From Bacilli bacterium (lineage in GTDB: Bacteria > Bacillota_I > Bacilli_A > RF39 > UBA660): a stretch of DNA of 9,820 nucleotides. Within the stretch, counting starts at the first letter, position 1, and each line of letters starts with the position of its first letter. A model generated the notes under the pieces. That model was not told the origin of the DNA and did not search any database. It saw nothing but the letters and a program-made list of their open reading frames with translations. The stretch lies in NCBI GenBank assembly GCA_016295795.1, contig JAEDKN010000039.1:1-9820 (forward strand), in the 5' to 3' direction. Shown here piece by piece: positions 7,999 through 9,820 of the stretch. A program made the translations under genes and the position numbers.

Positions 7999-7999
7999 T

Positions 8000-8608
8000 T
8001 TAATCTTTTCCTCCTGTTAATAAATATTCAATTGTTTTGATAATTTCTTTTTTCATATTGTTATAATCTAATAACTCATGCTTATGATAAACTACTTCAT
8101 GACAAAAATTATCTATAATTCCAATGCAAATATGAACCTTTTCTTCCAAGTTATCTGAATTGAATTGATTTTCTTCTAGTAATTTTACTATTTTTTTTGT
8201 AAGTTCAATTTCTCTATCATTAAATATATTAGATACTGTATCATCCATATGACTCATGGCCATAAGTTGTTCATGAGCTCTCTTTGAAATTTTATGTGAA
8301 TTGATAAAATTATCTATTATTTTTTCAACTATTTCTTTTAAATTTGTTTTTATGTCTTTTAAGTTCAGTATATCAATGATTGGAAGAATTATCTCATCAG
8401 AATAATTTCTAACTCCTGCTAAGAAAATTGCTTTTTTGTTTTCAAAATATTGATATATTATACCAGTAGAAACACCCGCATATTTTGCAATATCAATGCA
8501 ATTTACATTATAGTAACCTTTGTCGCACATCAGTTCAAAACCTTTTTCTATTATTCTGTTCTTTTTTTCAATCGAACTCTTTTTTATTGGTTCTCTTATT
8601 TTTGACAT
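8000..8608 (-). CDS. TetR/AcrR family transcriptional regulator
   Basis: The 202-residue protein has a typical TetR N-terminal DNA-binding domain (~15-65). It carries the helix-turn-helix stretch CIDIAKYAGVSTGIIYQYF and the following ENKKAIF. The C-terminal ligand and dimer domain is all-helical and not family-specific. That half is notably rich in possible metal ligands (H105, H112, H120, H159, C161, C169, H170, H175, H177), and C28 and C37 lie in the DNA-binding domain. With a metal ATPase next in the operon, a metal-responsive repressor is plausible but inferred. A TTG at 8611 is also in frame, 5 nt after AGGAGA (8617-8622). The ATG at 8608, 8 nt away, is preferred; the difference is one residue. 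A 20-bp inverted repeat at its own promoter suggests autoregulation. Confidence 0.92.
   Translation of the reverse strand: MSKIREPIKKSSIEKKNRIIEKGFELMCDKGYYNVNCIDIAKYAGVSTGIIYQYFENKKAIFLAGVRNYSDEIILPIIDILNLKDIKTNLKEIVEKIIDNFINSHKISKRAHEQLMAMSHMDDTVSNIFNDREIELTKKIVKLLEENQFNSDNLEEKVHICIGIIDNFCHEVVYHKHELLDYNNMKKEIIKTIEYLLTGGKD
8010..8015 (-). promoter_or_regulatory. ATPase ribosome site inside the regulator gene
   Basis: A perfect AGGAGG lies within the final Gly-Gly-Lys codons of the tetR-type gene, 11 nt before ATG 7998. The spacing is long, and the regulator's stop codon (8000-8002) lies between site and start. This suggests ribosomes finishing the regulator help start the pump. Confidence 0.75.
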
Positions 8609-8627
8609 CAATTTATTCTCCTATACA

Positions 8628-8647
8628 ATATGAAACTTTTTTCATAT
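8628..8647. promoter_or_regulatory. Inverted repeat, likely operator of the TetR-family regulator
   Basis: Perfect 8-bp arms ATATGAAA and TTTCATAT are separated by CTTT, a size usual for a TetR-type dimer site. It lies between the leftward -10 (8650-8655) and the tetR ribosome site, and covers the predicted start of transcription (~8643). Bound protein would therefore block leftward transcription. It lies about 50 bp upstream of the rightward -10, so an effect on the hydrolase gene is less certain. Operator function is inferred from symmetry and position. Confidence 0.6.
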
Positions 8648-8649
8648 AA

Positions 8650-8678
8650 ATGATATCATAAAATAAAATCGTATTCAA
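8650..8678 (-). promoter_or_regulatory. Promoter of the tetR-ATPase-lemA-DUF2207 unit
   Basis: On the minus strand TTGAAT (8673-8678, 4/6 match) is followed after exactly 17 bp by TATCAT (8650-8655, 5/6 match). The predicted start, near 8643, falls inside the inverted repeat and gives a leader of about 35 nt. No terminator is seen until after the acyl-CoA synthetase gene. Confidence 0.6.
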
Positions 8679-8695
8679 TATAATATTAAAATATA

Positions 8696-8704
8696 TGATA
8701 TAAT
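8696..8704 (+). promoter_or_regulatory. Extended -10 promoter of the DUF2974 hydrolase gene
   Basis: TGATATAAT combines a perfect -10 with the TG extension. No good -35 is seen at 16-18 bp upstream. The start is predicted near 8711, which would leave a very short leader ahead of the ribosome site (AAGGTG, 8714-8719, or AAGAAGGTG in full) and ATG 8725. The start could therefore lie a few bases either way. Confidence 0.5.
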
Positions 8705-8724
8705 CAAATAAAGAAGGTGTTTTA

Positions 8725-9816
8725 ATGTCTACAATTAAAGATTATTTAAAATATTATAAGAATACTACATTTGAGGAATATAAATTTAATGAATTGGATA
8801 ATCTGTTATTTTCAGAGATTTCTTATATAAATTGGGACGGAATAGTCTCCAAGTTCAATTCAAAAATAAAGTTAAAAGATGCAATAAGTATTTATTTAGA
8901 AAACAATAAAGAAAGAAACAGTAATAAACTTTCTCCGTTCATGAAAAGCAATATTGAAAATTTAAAAGCTATCGAAAATTGCACTAGATATAACAATTGT
9001 TATCTTTCCAATTATAGAAATGAAGTTGATGACAACAAACAATTTGGGGCGATTTGTATATATTTGAACTCTAGAGAAATATATATTTCATTTAAAGGTA
9101 CCGATTCAACATTGATCGGTTGGAAAGAAAATCTTTCTTTATCATACATCTTTCCAACTTTATCACAAAAAGCAGCAATAGATTATTTAAACGAAGTAGC
9201 AAGTCTAAAAAACAATACAATTTATGTAGGAGGGCACTCTAAGGGTGGCAATCTTGCGATGACAGCCGCTATGTATTGTAACAAAAGGATAAAGAAAAGA
9301 ATAAAAACAATATTTAACAATGATGGACCTGGTTTTAAAGATAGTGAATATAATTCAAAAGAATACAACGATATGATTACAAAACTAAAAATGTTTCTTC
9401 CAGAAGAAAGCGTTGTAGGAATTCTCCTTAACAACACGGACAATTATACTGTTGTAAAGTCTATCGCTAATGGAGTTAAACAACATGATTGTAACTCTTG
9501 GGAATGTTTTGGCTCATTCTTAATACGGGGAACTTTAAGCGAAAGTAGCAAAAAAATCAAAGCTAAGATTACTCGCCTATTAGAAAAGTATGATGATGAG
9601 AAGAAAAAAGAATTAATAGTTAATTTCTTTGATATTTTAAAAGAAGCAAATATAACAAATTTTAAGAATATTTCCTCAGTAGATTGGAACCAAGTTATCG
9701 AAATAATTAAAGGCCTTAAAAATTTAGACGCGCAAAGTAAAGAACTGTATATAAATCTTTTCAAAGATTTACTCTTAAGAGAACAAAAAGATATGGATGT
9801 TAAAAAGATAAAATAA
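8725..9816 (+). CDS. DUF2974/Mbeg1-like alpha/beta hydrolase
   Basis: The 363-residue protein matches the Mbeg1-like (DUF2974) family. Key stretches are FKGTDSTLIGWKEN (123-136), the nucleophile elbow GHSKGGNLA (170-178, Ser172), NNDGPGF (198-204, Asp200) and QHDCNSWE (253-260, His254). Ser172 and His254 with a nearby Asp, possibly Asp200, could form a serine-hydrolase triad; the acid is uncertain. Family members look like lipases or esterases, but the substrate is not known. No signal peptide or membrane segment is seen, so it is probably cytosolic. The last ~85 residues are charged and helical beyond the hydrolase core. The ATG at 8725 has AAGGTG about 5 nt upstream and no better in-frame alternative. 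It is divergent from the regulator, with 116 bp between the start codons, and ends in TAA followed at once by TGA in the next frame. Confidence 0.9.
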   Translation: MSTIKDYLKYYKNTTFEEYKFNELDNLLFSEISYINWDGIVSKFNSKIKLKDAISIYLENNKERNSNKLSPFMKSNIENLKAIENCTRYNNCYLSNYRNEVDDNKQFGAICIYLNSREIYISFKGTDSTLIGWKENLSLSYIFPTLSQKAAIDYLNEVASLKNNTIYVGGHSKGGNLAMTAAMYCNKRIKKRIKTIFNNDGPGFKDSEYNSKEYNDMITKLKMFLPEESVVGILLNNTDNYTVVKSIANGVKQHDCNSWECFGSFLIRGTLSESSKKIKAKITRLLEKYDDEKKKELIVNFFDILKEANITNFKNISSVDWNQVIEIIKGLKNLDAQSKELYINLFKDLLLREQKDMDVKKIK

Positions 9817-9820
9817 TGAT

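Noticed and set aside
8650..8659. Perfect 10-bp palindrome ATGATATCAT as a second operator
   Set aside because: It includes the -10 hexamer and is short; such palindromes are common in AT-rich DNA. Its arms differ from the 8628-8647 repeat.
9222..9764. Minus-strand open frames of 73 and 106 codons opposite the hydrolase
   Set aside because: The plus-strand frame carries the conserved GHSKGG, NNDGPGF and QHD motifs, so the antisense frames are shadows.
1..9820. Mobile element, CRISPR, tRNA, rRNA or riboswitch
   Set aside because: No transposase or integrase, no regularly spaced repeats, no cloverleaf or rRNA-like sequence, and no intergenic gap above about 115 bp that could hold a large structured RNA.

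Overview
The window looks like chromosome of an AT-rich Gram-positive-type bacterium. The genes use strong AGGAGG-like ribosome sites and sigma-A-like promoters. All Trp codons read are TGG, and no gene contains an in-frame TGA, so the standard bacterial code fits and a mycoplasma-type code is not needed. The composition and the style of the proteins suggest an uncultured gut Firmicute (Bacilli/RF39-like or a clostridial relative). That placement is an inference from general resemblance. I see no rRNA, tRNA, CRISPR array, insertion sequence or phage gene.

Layout from left to right. Bases 1-1406 (minus) hold a membrane histidine-kinase-like protein whose 3' end lies beyond the left edge; its phospho-acceptor His and its G2-loop glycines appear to be missing. 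Bases 1476-3293 (minus) hold an acyl-CoA synthetase-like adenylating enzyme. It has its own promoter and an intrinsic terminator that overlaps its last codons. Bases 3390-8608 (minus) hold four closely packed genes in the order tetR-type regulator, Zn/Cd/Pb-type P1B ATPase, lemA, DUF2207 membrane protein. No terminator is visible between them. Bases 8725-9816 (plus) hold a divergent DUF2974/Mbeg1-like alpha/beta hydrolase.

The most informative stretch is 8608-8725, between the regulator and the hydrolase. It carries a -35/-10 pair with 17-bp spacing firing left, an extended -10 promoter firing right, and a 20-bp inverted repeat covering the predicted transcription start of the regulator. This fits an autoregulated TetR-family repressor that controls a metal-efflux pump, translationally coupled to the regulator, and perhaps the downstream LemA/DUF2207 envelope pair as well. 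TetR control of a P1B-2 ATPase is less usual than control by ArsR or MerR regulators, and this regulator has many Cys and His residues near its C-terminus.

Nothing here is an obviously new defence or mobile system. The items most worth a second look are the degenerate histidine kinase, the TetR/P1B ATPase/LemA/DUF2207 unit with its operator, and an extra CxxC in the ATPase nucleotide-binding domain.
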